Below are positions 1 through 11,989 of a DNA stretch of 64,000 bases, in pieces. Numbering within the stretch: position 1 is the first letter of the stretch; every line of letters starts with the position of its first letter. Under the pieces are notes generated by a model. The model had not been told where the DNA came from and did no database searches. It saw only the letters and a program-made list of their open reading frames with translations. The DNA is from Sycon ciliatum (lineage: Eukaryota > Porifera > Calcarea > Leucosolenida > Sycettidae): positions 13,333,154 to 13,397,153 of the forward strand of contig NC_088653.1 of assembly GCF_964019385.1 (NCBI RefSeq), in the 5' to 3' direction. The position numbers were made by a program, and so were the translations under genes.

Positions 1-42
1 ATCAACATCCGTGTATAAAGAAGCACATAAAAGGTGTATGCG

Positions 43-118
43 TGCGTGCATAGTGAGGGCATGTGCGTATGGGATACGTGCACAGTGAGGGCATGTGCGT
101 ATGGGATACGTGCACAGT
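43..118. repeat. Short tandem duplication in the fossil LTR
   Basis: A unit of about 34 bp containing GGGCATGTGCGTATGGGATA occurs twice in a row, at about 57-88 and 91-122. It lies inside the presumed LTR of fossil A. Confidence 0.7.
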
Positions 119-2004
119 GCAGACTACTCTACTACTACAACATCTCCCCCCTCACGGGCCGGGTTAGGCCCAGAAGGGATAAGGAAGAGAGAATGCCGTG
201 CGAAAAGAAAACACGAGCAGGTTGCATGCAGCACAGCCAGAGGAAGGGTAGGTAGGAAGCCGAAAAAGAATGGAACTGAATAAGCACAACGAAGAATAGC
301 GGACTTAAATCCAGCAAACAAAGAAGTGTTACGAGCTGGAACTGGCAAAGTATGGACTCGGGGAGAGAGAGAAAAGAGAGGGGATGGAAGAAAGAGAAAG
401 CCAAACCATAAGATAACTGTGGTCGCCTTAACAGCAATCAAGTGTTGGCGTGTGCGGCGAATAATGCCGGACGGTACCCGGATGTGATACGATCGCGGTT
501 CGGAAGCAGTGCTGACGACTGATCCACGGACGCGATGACTAGGCGTAGAGATATCGATCACCTCGTCGCCTGGATGAAGGGCTGGTTGAATAACTGAGCA
601 GCGACGCAGGTTGTACTGCCGAACTGACTTCTCCTTCTGCGACGAATCAGCAGCAGAAAACGACTCTGGGGTCACGGTGGACGATTGAAGGAGCTCGGCT
701 GCGGTGGGAACGGCAGTAGCGAGACGCCGACCCATGAGGAGCTCCACTGGACTGTGTTTAGTGAAGCCCAGTGGGGTACTGCGATAAGCCAGCAAGGCCA
801 TCTGAAAGTCAGCAGCTGTTGAGCATTTCTGCAGGAGAGACTTGACAGTGCGGACTGCTCGCTCGACTTCACCGTTTGACTGGGGATAGTGAGGGCTGCT
901 GGTTTGGTGCTCGAAACCCAAGGGCTGAGAGAATGCGTGGAATTCCGCTGAAGAAAGCTGTGGCCCATTAACGGAACGGATAATGGCGGGAACTCCGTGA
1001 CGAGCAAAGACAGAGGTGAGGTGTTCGATAACGCGGGCGAATATCGTATATATATGTCAGCCGTAGGACCTCGGGATACCGAGAGTAGTAGTCTACGACC
1101 ACGATGAACTGGTGAGTGGCATACTGAAACAGATCGATTCCGACTGTGTGCCATGGTCGGGGTGGTGTCGTTGATGAGATCATTGGCTCGACGTGTGGTC
1201 GACGGAACTCACGGCATGTGGGGCAAGCCTCGATCAGGGCCTTGATCCTATTGGAAATGCCCGGAAACCAGACCGTGGTCTGTGCCAGCTTCGTCGTACG
1301 CGACACACCCTGATGTCCTGTGTGAAGATTGTCGATGGTGTCCTGCTCGAGGGAGCAGGGAATTAGAACTCTGGATTGCATCATGATGAGCTCGTTGTTG
1401 ATTACAAGATCGGCTCGGACCGGCCAGTACTTGCGGAGAGGAGCAAGGAGATCCTGTATGCTCGAGGGCCAGCCATCGCGGATGAGACGTGTTATGTCCT
1501 GGAATGTTGTATCGGCCTTCTATGCTTGCAGCACAGCGCGTGTGGGGCTGGTGACCGCTGAGACACTAGACACGGCAATAGCGGCGAACAGGCTGCAGTT
1601 GGCTTCAATGAGAGGTCGTCACATGAAGCTGCGCTGTCGGCTGGAGCTCTGGAGAACGCGTCGGCGCTGGTCAGATGAAAGCCAGGCACATGGGTGATGG
1701 TGTAGCTGTAGCGAGCCAGACGAAAGCGAAAACGCAGCACTTGGTCAGGCAACTGATGCAGACGCTTGGTGCTCAGCAGAGGCACCAGGGGCTTGTGATC
1801 GGTCTCTATCAGGAAGGTGTGCATACCGAGCAGGTACATCTCGAAGCGACTCGTGGCCCAGGTGATTGCCAGTGCTTCCTTTTCGATTTGAGCATAGTTG
1901 CGCTCCGCTGGAGTGAGAGGTCCGCTGGTAGAGCACAGCGCCGAGGCCATATGACGATGCGTCTGCGGATAACTTGACAAATACCCAAGTCTATCAGCAG
2001 ACGA

Positions 2005-2960
2005 TTGACAGATATTTCGTCCAACAGAGACATCTTCCAGGAGGCGGCACCTCTGTACAACAGTGCGCTCAAGGCCAGCGGTTACGCGGAGCAGATTGTG
2101 TACATGGAGGAGAGAAAAAAAGATGAAGAGAAAAAGAAGAAAAACCGCAGCCGAAAGATCATCTGGTACAATCCTCCGTTCAGCAAAACAGTAGCCACGA
2201 ATGTCGCGCAAAGATTCTTGCACCTCGTCGAGAAGCATTTCCCACCTTGCTCACGCCTAAACAAAATATTCAACAGTAACACAGTAAAAGTAAGTTACAG
2301 CTGCATGCAGAACATGTCTGGTGTACTAAAGGCGCACAACAATTCGGTCTTGCGGAAGAAGCAGAAAGATGATCAACAGAGAACAGAGAAAAGATGCAAC
2401 TGCAGGGATAAAGTTAACTGCCCCATGCATGGAAACTGCCAGATCCAGTCAATCGTATACAAGGCCAGCGTGACAGAAACCGGAAAAGACGAACAAAATG
2501 AGTACCTCGGCCTAACGGAAATGATGTTCAAGAAGCGATACGACGGACACATGACGTCAATGAGGCATGAGCGAATGGAGAAGAGTACCGAGTTGTCGAA
2601 GCTCATCTGGGACATGAAGCGCAAGAATGCCGGGTACAGCATCAGTTGGTCAGTTGTCGCCCAAACAACACCAGCATACTCCAATGCCACTAAGCGCTGC
2701 CCTCTCTGTCTGCGTGAGAAGCTGGAGATCTTGCATGCTGACAGAAGGGTGAACATCAACAAGCGATCGGAGCTAGTGGCCAAGTGCAGACATGAGAACA
2801 AATTCTACCTATCTAACTTGACACCTCCAGTTACATAAACCAGGATTACACTTGATGTCTGGCGCTAATCTTGCAAGTACATGCATAGAATCACCGCTTG
2901 ACCTTATTTGCGCTTAAATTCTCTGATTCCACTAGCACCTTACCACACTATATCAAGAAC
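2005..2960 (+). mobile_element. 5'-truncated Penelope-like retroelement (GIY-YIG endonuclease end)
   Basis: The + strand reads openly from 2005 to a stop at 2838 (277 residues in the open frame; the first codons may belong to the host sequence). It matches the C-terminal part of endonuclease-bearing Penelope-like elements. In order it has a lysine-rich linker, the YNPPFSK..TNV block, a cysteine cluster (CNCRDKVNCPMHGNC) and a GIY-YIG-type nuclease with IVYKASV, YLGLTE, the following KKRYDGH and ELSKLIWD. A last C-x2-C motif (CPLCLREK) follows. The reverse transcriptase part is missing, as is usual for 5'-truncated copies. 2839-2960 is probably its 3' tail. It sits inside fossil A, separating its RNase H from its reverse transcriptase, so it is the younger insertion. 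The frame is intact from about residue 5 to the stop. Confidence 0.85.
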
Positions 2961-5663
2961 ATTCATTGAGTTTTTGTAATCATTGCTGTCTGATGATCGC
3001 CACAGGCGTGAAACTCGGAGTCACAGCCAACCCAAGCTCCGTATACCATTCTATTCCTTTTGCAACTTGGTACTGTAGTTGGGGTCGCACAGCTGCAGAC
3101 AGGTGGGCTTGCAAAGCTCCTCCTTGGTGGCCTCAAAAGCCGTCTGTTGGGCGTGGTCCCAGGTCCAAGCTTTGCCTTTTGACAGGAGCTCTCTGAGCGG
3201 TTGGCTGATAGAGGCAAGATGCGGTGAAAATTTCCCCAGCTGAATAGCGAGACCCAGGAAACGACGCACGTCTGAGGCCGACTGTAGAGTTCTGAAGACC
3301 CGTATAGCTTCGGTCTTGCCGTCATCAGGTCTGATGCCGTCTGGAGTGAGGTGCACCTCGAGAAACGTGAGATCCGAAGCTGAGAATTGGCATTTAGCGG
3401 GGTTCAGCGTGATACCCGCTAGGACGAGGCGCGTGAGAACGGCACGTAAGCGGTGATCGTGTTCCTCCTGAGTGCGGCCGTGTACCAGGATGTCGTCCAT
3501 TTGAAAAACGACACCCTCCAAACTCTGCAGGATGGCAGACATCCGCTGCTGAAATATTTCCGGTGCTGACGATATGCCGCATAGAAGCTTAGTGTAACAA
3601 AATCGCCCCTGAGGTGTAATGAAGGTAGTCAGAAGCTGGGACGCCTAGTCGAGTGGTATTTGCCAGAATCCACTGTTAGCGTCGAGTACGCTGACCGCGC
3701 ACCTGCGTGAGCTGACCACGCCAGATACACCGTTCGCCTGGACAGACAGCCACTAGCCGACCTTCGACAAGGTCAAGGCCGCCATTTCGACAGAAGTAAC
3801 GCTCAGTTACTTTGACCTAGGCAAGGCAACGACACTACAAGTCGACGCTTCCATGAAAGGTCTCGGCGCCACTCTGCTGCAGGACGACAAGCCTGTTGCA
3901 TTCGCCAGCAAGAAGCTTACCGAGACGGAGTCTCGCTACGCCACTGTTGAGCGTGAGCTCTAAGCTGTCGTATACGGGTGTGAAGGATTCCACACCTACC
4001 TATTCGGTCAGTCATTCACAATAGAATCCGACCACAAGCCGCTGGAGTCAATCAAGCTCAAGCTCCTCCGCGCAGCCCCGATGCGTCTACAGCGCATGCT
4101 GCTGAAGCTGCAGCCGTACGACATGACTATCAAGTACCGCCCCGGAAAGGACATTCCGATCGCAGACGCGCTATTCCGACTGTCGCGAGAGAAAACAGAG
4201 CCAAATAAGGACCTCGACGTCAGTGTACATGCCGTGTTCCCGAAACCAGCAATGCGACGATGACGAGGATCCGCGAGGAGTCGGCCAAAGACGCCGAGAT
4301 GTCAGCACTGAAGGAGATGATCTTCAGTGGCTGGCCATCAGAGAAGAGCGCGGTGCCGGCAATTCTGCTCCCGTACTGGAATTTCCGCGACAAGATCAGC
4401 ACCGAGGATGGTCTCATACTGAAGAGCAGTCGCGTCCTGATTCCCCCGCCAATGAGGGGGGAAATCCTCAGCAAGCTGCACGCCAGCCACCAAGGCATAG
4501 AGAAGACCAAGCTGCGAGCCAGAACGTTCGTCTTCTGAAAGGACATCAACAAGGATATCGAAGCAACTGTCTCATCTTGCACGACGTGCCAGCGCCACCA
4601 GAGCAGTCAAGCCAAGGAACCACTGGTGCAGCCCAATATTTCGCCAAGGGCATGGCACACCTTAGGCACAGACCTGTTCTACCTCGGCGGGTCAGAATAC
4701 CTCATTGCCGCCGACTACTACTCCAAGTACTTTATCACCCAGAAGATGCCTGCCGGACAAGCGACCAGCGGGGCCATCATTCAGCGCCTCAAGGAGATTT
4801 CCCGTGAGCACGGCATCCCAGCCGTGCTGAAGTCGGACAACGGGCCGCAATACAGCAGCCATCTGTTCGCGGAGCTTGCTGCCGAATATGGATTCCGCCA
4901 CAGTACGTCATCGCCACATCACCCGCAGAGTAACGGGTTTATCGAATCGCAAGTCAAGATCGCTAAGAGAGCTCTCGAGAAGGCAAGAGAGAGCGGGACC
5001 GACCCGCACTTAGCACTGCTGTGCATTCGCGCGGCCCCAGTGTGCCAGGGCTTACCGTCGCCGGCCGAGATGCTGTTCGGTCGTCAGGTACAGGACAACC
5101 TGCCACACAAACACCAGCGCGACACACGGGACGAGGCCATCCAACAGAAGCTCGAGGAACGGCAGGACCAGCAGAAAGTACACCATGACCAGCGAGCACA
5201 GTCTCTCCGCCCCCTAGTTCCTGGTCAGCACGTCAGCATCCGTAGCCCGACCACGCACCTGTGGGAACCTGGTATCGTAACACAGTCTGCCAACGGGCCA
5301 TGGTCATACATGGTGCAGCCTGACCATGGGACAGAAGTGCGGCGCAACCGTACCCACCTCAGAGAGAGGCGGGTCCACTTCCCGCCGGATGCCGGTCCCG
5401 CAGGCCCTCAGCCGTCGACGCGCAGCGACATTGGCGAGCCTCAGCCACCGAGTGACGTGCCGTTGCCGTGGAGCGACGTTAGCCAGTCTCAGCCGCCGTC
5501 ACAGTGTGATGTCAGCCAGCCTGCTGAACCTGCCACCCAGCTGTATCGAACACGGTCTGGCCGCGCAGTCGCACCCAGGTCAATCCTGGATGTGTAGGCC
5601 CAGAGAGGCCTCCTTATGGACCTGTTCGCTTATGTCACAGTAGCTGAGGAGCCTTTGTTATAT

Positions 5664-6514
5664 GGGCCTCAACCAGCGAAAACAGCCCTTAGGGTCAAAT
5701 TTTTCAAAATTCCTTTTTGGTTAGAAATTTGTTGAAACACATCTACGGAAGGACCTCAGCCAAGAAAAAGTTCAATATTCCGATTCTAAACGGGTGTATA
5801 CACCAATATACAAGATGTACTCCAAATTGGTGCAATGTATGTATACGATGTTTAATATTCAGCATTCTAAGGTGGGTAGGCAGCTTGAATACCTTTGAAA
5901 TAGTGCAGTAAGCAGCTAGAATGACAAAGAATAGCGGAAGAGTGCGGAAACATGATCGACTTATTTGCAGCTGCATCCTGCGTGGAGTCGTTCCGCAATG
6001 TCTTCCATTTCTTCCTGCGCGGCTGACGACACGATGTCGCTGCCGTCACTAGCCCCAGACTCAGAATTTATCTCAGGTGATGACTCCTCATCTTCCGACT
6101 CTGACGAGTCATCGACCACCTTGAGCCACAACCCAGCAGGAGATGACGGCTGCGATTCCGCCTCGCTGTCGACATCGATGTCGGAACCAAAGAACGTCTC
6201 ATCGTCTCTCTGAACTTTAGCGGCTACTTCAGCATCCACTCCCCACCAGGCTCGAGCTAGCTGTACACAATGCCTGCCGCGTGTGCTCTGCGAACAGCTC
6301 TGGCGTCCGCAGCCATCGCAACAAGATCACGCAACACTTGAGTCGCCACTCGACACCACTTCAACTAACTTCAAATAAATAATTCAAGCAAGGAGATCAA
6401 GAAGAACTCGTCGCGCTGTTCGCAGCGCGATCAAAAAATCGTTGAAAGTCACAAATTGACCTTTTTCTTGTAAATTACGAAACCTCTAAGGGTCGTTTTC
6501 GCTGATTGCGGCTC
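5664..6514 (-). mobile_element. DNA transposon relic of 851 bp with inverted ends and ATAT target duplication
   Basis: The ends are inverted repeats of about 33 bp: left GGGCCTCAACCAGCGAAAAC, right (reverse complement) GAGCCGCAATCAGCGAAAAC, each continuing to a CCCTTAG block. ATAT flanks both sides (5660-5663 and 6515-6518), a 4-bp target duplication. Inside, the minus strand reads openly at 6239-5961: 92 residues, very acidic and serine-rich, ending in ERLHAGCSCK. Acidic N-termini ending in a GCxC box also occur in the transposase relic at 48.6 kb, so this may be an internally deleted copy of such an element. No catalytic domain is left. Confidence 0.75.
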
Positions 6515-6525
6515 ATATTGTACAT

Positions 6526-6670
6526 AGAGCTATTGTTGGATACTATGTCTCTGTATTGTTAGCACGCCGTCGTGTGCCATTCATGATTGTTACCTTGTAC
6601 ATAGAGCTAATGTTGGATGTTATGTTCTATATAGTGAACATGCCGTCGTGTACGTACGGTATGTTATGTA
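6526..6670. repeat. Imperfect tandem duplication of about 70 bp
   Basis: TTGTACATAGAGCTA begins at 6525 and again at 6594, and both copies continue through a GCCGTCGTGT block. This lies in the 3' untranslated part of fossil B. Confidence 0.7.
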
Positions 6671-7059
6671 CGTTGCTATAGCCCTATGACGAAGGGGATG
6701 TTGTATTAGGATGTAATGCAGTACGTAGCCATGCAAGAGCATGCGCGAGATACGCATCTCGCAGCTGCCTACTTTCATGCAGCATCCTTTAGATGTCGGG
6801 GTTCTTATGATTTGCCTACAATGGCGAAGTGAGAATATAATCCTATCGTAAACAACTAACTTGTTTACCCCGAAACAGTGATCAACAGTATTATGTTCGT
6901 TATCAAGAAAGGAATAGGAGAGAGAGAGATAAGATGGAGTCGACAGTTACTTGGTCAATCAATTACACCTCTCCCTCCAGACACCACTACTCATGAACAA
7001 TATCCCATTGGGCGTCAACAGCTAGCTGGGGCACGGAGATCATAGAGTGGGACTCCGCC

Positions 7060-7280
7060 GTCAAATTCCAGGCTGACAGCCTCAACAATCACTAGCGTCA
7101 CTCTCGGTATCACTCACGTCAGGGCTCGGCTGAGCGCTGTGGACATCCGCAGTGTCCGGTAATACAGGAGCTGAATCTGGCTTCAGAAGGTCAATGTTGA
7201 CCACTTCCTCTGCAACACTGACATGTCTGATCACAACTGTTGATGGTGGCACAATCTTCTCCACCTTCCAGGCGCGTATG
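7060..7280 (-). mobile_element. LTR-element integrase C-terminal fragment
   Basis: A 60-residue minus-strand reading (7264-7082) contains a PPSTVVIRH..VNIDLLKP pattern like the last domain of Ty3-class integrases, followed by an acidic serine-rich tail. Nothing else of this element is visible. 6877-7060 shows no gene. Confidence 0.45.
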
Positions 7281-7467
7281 CAGGGTCACCTCTAGGGGGT
7301 TTCCGAACGCATCACATTAAACCCTTGTTTAAGGAGCCACAGGTAGCCCTTGGCGGATCATGCTCGCATAATGTCTGGCATAATCTTCAGATTTTGCCTG
7401 AAAATTATGCCCTGGCATAAATGGTGCTGCCACCACCTGATATTTTCCATAGCAGCAGAGTCCAGTA
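7281..7467. other. Non-coding stretch with inverted GCATAAT motifs
   Basis: No open frame of note. 7364-7422 contains several TGGCATAA/TTATGCC words in inverted arrangement, as in an eroded palindromic MITE. No clear ends or target duplication can be set. Confidence 0.35.
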
Positions 7468-9560
7468 CTATCTTGTAGTGGGGCTATTGATACCTGCTGC
7501 ACACCGACCAGAGCCGTCGAAGAAATGTGCGCCCTGGGACGACTGCTCGTGCTGCAAAGGAGAGCTTCCCAAAAGGGACTCGATGCTGCGCTGAGAAATA
7601 GAGTTACGCTGGAGGGTGGCAGTGATCAGAGATCTGAGCTCAGTCAGTTTGTTGGATGGAAGCCTGGCTTGCTTGGAAACGCAGTTCAACTCTATTCCAA
7701 ATTTTTTTAGACACTGAGAGGGGCCCTCTATCTTGTCTGGGGCTAGCAGTACGCCTAAAAGCATGAATGCGCGGAGCAAGATAGCCAGCTGGCGGTTAGC
7801 AAAAGAAAGTCTAGAAACGGCGTTCAGAAAGTCATCTAAGTAATGTAAAAGATCACTTATGGAGAAATGATGCTTTATGATCCATTCAAAAGCGTCAGCA
7901 AAGGTGTTGAAAATGAAGGGACTAGAGCGCAAACCAAAAGGCAGCACTTGTTCGTAATAGTAACGGCCTTGCTAAAAAAATACCAAGCAACGGGAAATCT
8001 TTGATGCGTACTGGGATCTGCTTGAAGGCGCTCTTGACATCCAGTTTTGACAGGTAAACTGGAGGGGGTAAAGACATAATCATATTGATGGCATCATCAA
8101 TAGTAACATATTGCATCGAAAATATATCAGTAGGTATGCCATCATTGACACTCGTCCCGAGGGGGCTAGACAGGTGGTGGATCATGCGCATTTTGCCGTT
8201 TTTCTTTGGCACTGTACCAACACCCGAGCAATGCATAAACGAGAAAGGGGGTGAAGTTAAGGGGCCAGCAGTTACGCTTCGACTACAGGAGGCAGGTAAC
8301 TGGTCTTATGTAAACTGAGCGTGAATAGCAGCGGAAGGGAGATTAGGAGAATTCACGTTAACAGTACGATCACCTAAAAAGCCAATATCGAAGCCATGAT
8401 GCAAGCCATGCAGAACATAATATTATCGTGAAAACTGTGGATCTGGGTGGGTAGATGGCTAGGAAGAAAATCGAGTAACATGCAAAGGTGAGCGGAATGT
8501 GGAAGCGTGGGGAGTAGTGGCTGAAGGCAAGCTATCGGAGTTGCTGACCTTACTGAGAAGTGGTTCAGGATTTGATCTCAGCCTTGGAGCACTGCTGGCG
8601 GGAATGGTTGCCACCGCATGTGTTGCAGACATGGAGGAAGCGGCAGGACGACTTTTGCTGGCACTGGTCGGAGTTAAAGTTACGGCAGATGATTCGGCCG
8701 CTCTCAGAACGGGTGAGTGTGGACCCATGCTGATACTGCTGGGGGCTTCTGTTCGGACGAAAAGGACACTGACTGGACGGAGGGGACACAGTGTGGCATA
8801 CTGGACATGCTGGTCTAGCCTTACCCGTGACGGATAGCTGCCACAGATTGTTGTCGATAAAGTCAATATGCTTGCCTTTTTGGAGCGAGGCTGACAGCCG
8901 AAGTTGCTGGTCATAGCTGAGCCAAGCAGCTGGCAGATACTGGCGGTTGGCTTTGAGGATGATGGACTGGTACGCCAACAATTCGTGGAGACGGTGTGGT
9001 GCTTGAGTACAGACAACCCCAGTGTACAAGGTCCAGGCCTCTAGCCATGTTGCGATGTCGTGTACTCGCCGTTTGACTTGGCGACCGTCGATGGTTTCAG
9101 CCAGTTCCTTCGACTGCTTACTTCCCGCAGACTGATTGGGGGTACGAAGCTCGAACGAGCGGGATTCAGGTTGAGAGACAAAAATTGCTCAACACCTCTG
9201 GCAACAGTACGTTCAGCTCAATGAACTCACCATTCACGATGCGATCAAGTGACTTGGGCACGAGGAGGTGAATTGCTGCTGAGGTTTCGGTACTGCTAGC
9301 CGCCGGCGCAGGTGCAATGGAGCTCAACACGGGGATAGAAGGAGCAGGATTGGACAGGGTGACAGTTGCCGTGGTTTGAGAGGCCGCCTCTGGTGCTCCC
9401 GATAACACTGCGCCGATTGCAGCTGATACTTCTTCGCGCACCAGATGCCCCAATTCCTGCTGAAAGTTGTCACGATCCGAATTATCCGGGTCCGCCGTAA
9501 CAGTAAAAGAAACCGCAGAAGCCGCAGTAACAGGAACGAAGTCCTCACGTTCGTCTACGG
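7468..9560 (-). mobile_element. DIRS-like (tyrosine-recombinase class) retroelement fossil, minus strand
   Basis: Reading the minus strand from about 9550, there is a gag-like region (9453-9166, then 9029-8565) with a cysteine/histidine zinc pattern (CRNFNSDQC..CRFLHVC..CGGNH). A reverse transcriptase follows (8236-7468) with KKNGKMRMIHHLS, KLDVKSAFKQIPV, LPFGLRSSPFIFN and the LHYLDDFL catalytic box. The wording of these blocks is that of DIRS/Ngaro-type elements rather than Ty3 or LINEs. The tyrosine recombinase and terminal repeats are not visible. The copy is broken by several changes. Confidence 0.8.
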
Positions 9561-10180
9561 CTCCCTAAGTCGGTTTATCAGGACCAATTTGGTGCCAGAT
9601 GGGTCTAGGCCGCGCTTTTCGAGCTGTTCACGCAGCTCGGCAACACGCAATATCTGCAATGACTGATTTAGACTCGTCGTATGCGATGTCCAAGGAGAAA
9701 CAGGTACAGGGCAGCTACGAGGCTACGGACCAAACTGTAAAAGCTAGGCGGCGAAGAAAAGCTAGGAGCTGAAGAAAAGGCTAGGAGGAAAACTGTGAAA
9801 GTTAGGCAACAGCAGCGAACTCTACTTTCAGAAAGGCATCACTCAACCCAAGGCATGCGGGAAAAGTTTGGAGCAGAATAAATACGAGGTGTGAGCTGCA
9901 ACCTCTTTTGCCGCGACTTTCGAGCTGAGTTGTGGATTAGCACCGTGAATCTGGGTGATTGATTAGTTGAGAGTTTCCCCTCAACTTGGACATTGGGATC
10001 ATTGGATTCGATCGCGATTTGACTGATTTATGATCTGTTGAAATCTTGCATTCTTGTCAGATCGATCGCGTGCCTTTCCAAAATTGCCCAACGAAACGTT
10101 GCACGTTTGGAACATTAGGGGGGGGGGGGTCCGGGCAACAGCTTCTGCTGAAGCCCGGGTCGTCAGAACAGTACTACCTC
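9561..10180. other. No gene seen; possible leader of the DIRS-like fossil
   Basis: No supported reading frame. A run of ten G's lies near 10121-10130. The part up to about 10050 may be the untranslated leader of the neighbouring fossil, but no terminal repeat confirms this. Confidence 0.3.
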
Positions 10181-10189
10181 ACCGGGAAT

Positions 10190-11765
10190 TTAGGGTGACT
10201 GGGTGCTGCTGGGTGGTTGTGGAGGGCTCGGTGCAGACAACTCCATCTCCACAAGATCGTGTACATGGGCAGCCGATCCATTCAGGTTCTCAACCCACAC
10301 GCTCGGCACAAGTGCCTCTGGGCACGCTTCCACAACTAATGACCGGGGCTTACAGGCACACATCGCGTGCATAGGTGACACTGCTGTCGTAGAATGCGGC
10401 CAGGTACGGTGGTTGAACAGCAGGAGATCCAGCTCCTTCTTCCAGTCAGATGCTTGATCTAGTATTTCCTTCATCAGCGTTATGAGAGTTCGATTCATGC
10501 TCTCCACGCCGCCTTGGGTGACGTACTGCTCCTGTCTTCACACGCACGCCGAACTGGGTGGGGAGGGCCCGGACAAGAGTATTCTGGAACTCAGTCCCTT
10601 TGCCCAATCTGATCTTTTCAGGCGGACCCCAACTGCAGCAGATACTAGTCAGCACTCCTGCAACACTTGCAGCATCATTTCGCCATAGTGGCTTCACCTC
10701 GACCCACTATCTAAACACATCAGTGCACATGAGTACGCCGTGGTACTGTCCGCTGCGGTCTGCACTAAGCTCTAGTGTCTTCACTTGCAGAACACTCCAA
10801 GGGCGACCGGGGGCCACTTGGGCAGTAGGTTGCACCCTCTCTCCACCACGTCCATTTGCTTGACAGCTACGGCAACATTCTTGGCAGCAAGAGTTCATAC
10901 CGGGGAAGTAGCAGATGTCGAGCAACATCTCATACATTACTGCCCAGCTGCCGTGCCTAGACATCCGATGCGCTTCTTCCACGCATGTGGTCTCAGGATT
11001 CTGGGATGATCGACACAGTCACATTCCCCACTGCCGGGAGCTTGAAGCTGCGAGATAACACTCCGTCATCCAGAACAAGCTGGTCTCTGACCTTGTTGAA
11101 TGGCTCTACCTCGACTCAATTGCCTAGATGGGCGGTCGACAGTACAGGCATCAGCTGGGAGATGCTCTCTGGACATGCTGTATTTCATCACACGTGACGG
11201 CTTGTCTCGTTGCCTTGTCAACTGCGCTAGCGATGGGTGCAGCATTCTCAGCAGCTGTATCGGGTCTGCACTACTTAGCCCAGTGCACCGGAACACGAGT
11301 CAGTTGGTCGGCTGAGTTCTTTTCAGTGAGCGTTCACTCAATACGCACCTTTAGTCTTCCGGTCTCCATCAGGTCAGTTGCCACTTGTAAATGACGTTCA
11401 ATGAGCATCTCATGCAGGTCTCCTACGCGAACACGGCACACATTTTCAAAAATTTGACGTAGCAATCCAAACACAGCCTTGGAGTCGGTAATTAGCCGCC
11501 TTGATTCCAGGCCCCACTCAACAGCCAATGACAGAAAACGCATTGAGTCATCGAGTTCAGCGACGTTGATTTGTTTCCTGTCGTCTGCATGACTTAGCCA
11601 TGTGCCATCCTCAATGATGTATCCATGTTTCCAGACGTGTCGCAGTAGATCCTGCAGGACTCTTCAGGGTCGTCAGTCACAATGGTGGACCAGTCAGAAG
11701 CGCCCCCAGTCTGCCTGATTGTTGCGCCAGACAGTCCTGGAGGTAGTCTGCTCAGCATCAAGGTG
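10190..11765 (-). mobile_element. Ty3-class LTR retrotransposon fossil D (RNase H and integrase), minus strand
   Basis: Minus-strand order is RNase H (about 11690-11330, including ITDSKAVFGLL), a connecting piece ending TRVPVHWAK, an integrase zinc region (10982-10860, with HRMSRHGSW and C-x2-C), an integrase core (about 10870-10450) and a C-terminal region to 10190 (NRTLITLMKEILD, LLLFNHRTWPHSTT). Gag, protease, reverse transcriptase and LTRs are missing. It has several breaks and looks old. Its upstream edge abuts LINE endonuclease sequence near 11770. Confidence 0.75.
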
Positions 11766-11985
11766 AGATAAAAGTCGGCAAGTACAACCCCATGGTCAAT
11801 GCAACCAAGTGGCGCTTTGACAGTGGTGTCGATAGGAACGGGCATGTTGGAGAGGATGAGGTCCAGGGTGTTCAGACCCTAGTCAAGACATGCTGGTGGA
11901 GTTGAAGCTCAGCACACAGTTCTTCCAAGGCCTCTCCAGCTACAGTTGTTTTACTGCTGCAGAGCCAAGTCTCTTGATGGACATT
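11766..11985 (-). mobile_element. LINE endonuclease fragment, second half (continues 14211-15420)
   Basis: Minus-strand words NVHQETW, LDLILSN-type and PLGCIDHGVVLADF are the second half of an apurinic-type LINE endonuclease. The first half is on the far side of the foldback element at 11990-14206. The reverse transcriptase is absent: the LINE is cut near 11766, where fossil D begins. Confidence 0.75.
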
Positions 11986-11989
11986 TTAA

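Larger units (their letters stand above)
1..3695 (-). mobile_element. Ty3-class LTR retrotransposon fossil A, minus strand, split by a Penelope-like element
   Basis: Minus-strand reading shows reverse transcriptase (about 3695-3050, with a MDDILV catalytic box), RNase H (about 1940-1500, with TPAERNYAQIEKEALAI) and integrase pieces (about 1384-450, with a zinc-binding region and SSPHYPQSNGEVERA). At about 142-156 a purine-rich tract on the minus strand precedes a TGTTGTAG start, so 1-142 is probably the inner part of its 3' LTR; the rest lies outside the window. Gag, protease and a 5' LTR are missing. The copy is broken in several places and looks old. It abuts fossil B head to head near 3695. 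Confidence 0.85.
3690..6876 (+). mobile_element. Ty3-class LTR retrotransposon fossil B with 3' LTR, plus strand
   Basis: The + strand shows an RNase H region (about 3750-4260, with the PVAFASKKLTETESRYATVE block), an integrase zinc region and a long integrase reading (4626-5597) with GTDLF, KSDNGPQYSS and HHPQSNGFIE, then a proline-rich C-terminus. A purine tract (GACGAAGGGGA) precedes a TG...CA block at 6699-6876 (178 bp) that I take as the 3' LTR. Gag, protease, most of the reverse transcriptase and the 5' LTR are missing, because the element is cut where it meets fossil A. It has a few breaks and carries a nested DNA transposon at 5664-6514. Confidence 0.82.

Noticed and set aside
5961-6239. 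Acidic 92-residue frame as a host gene
   Set aside because: It lies inside a DNA element bounded by inverted ends and a 4-bp target duplication, so it belongs to the element.
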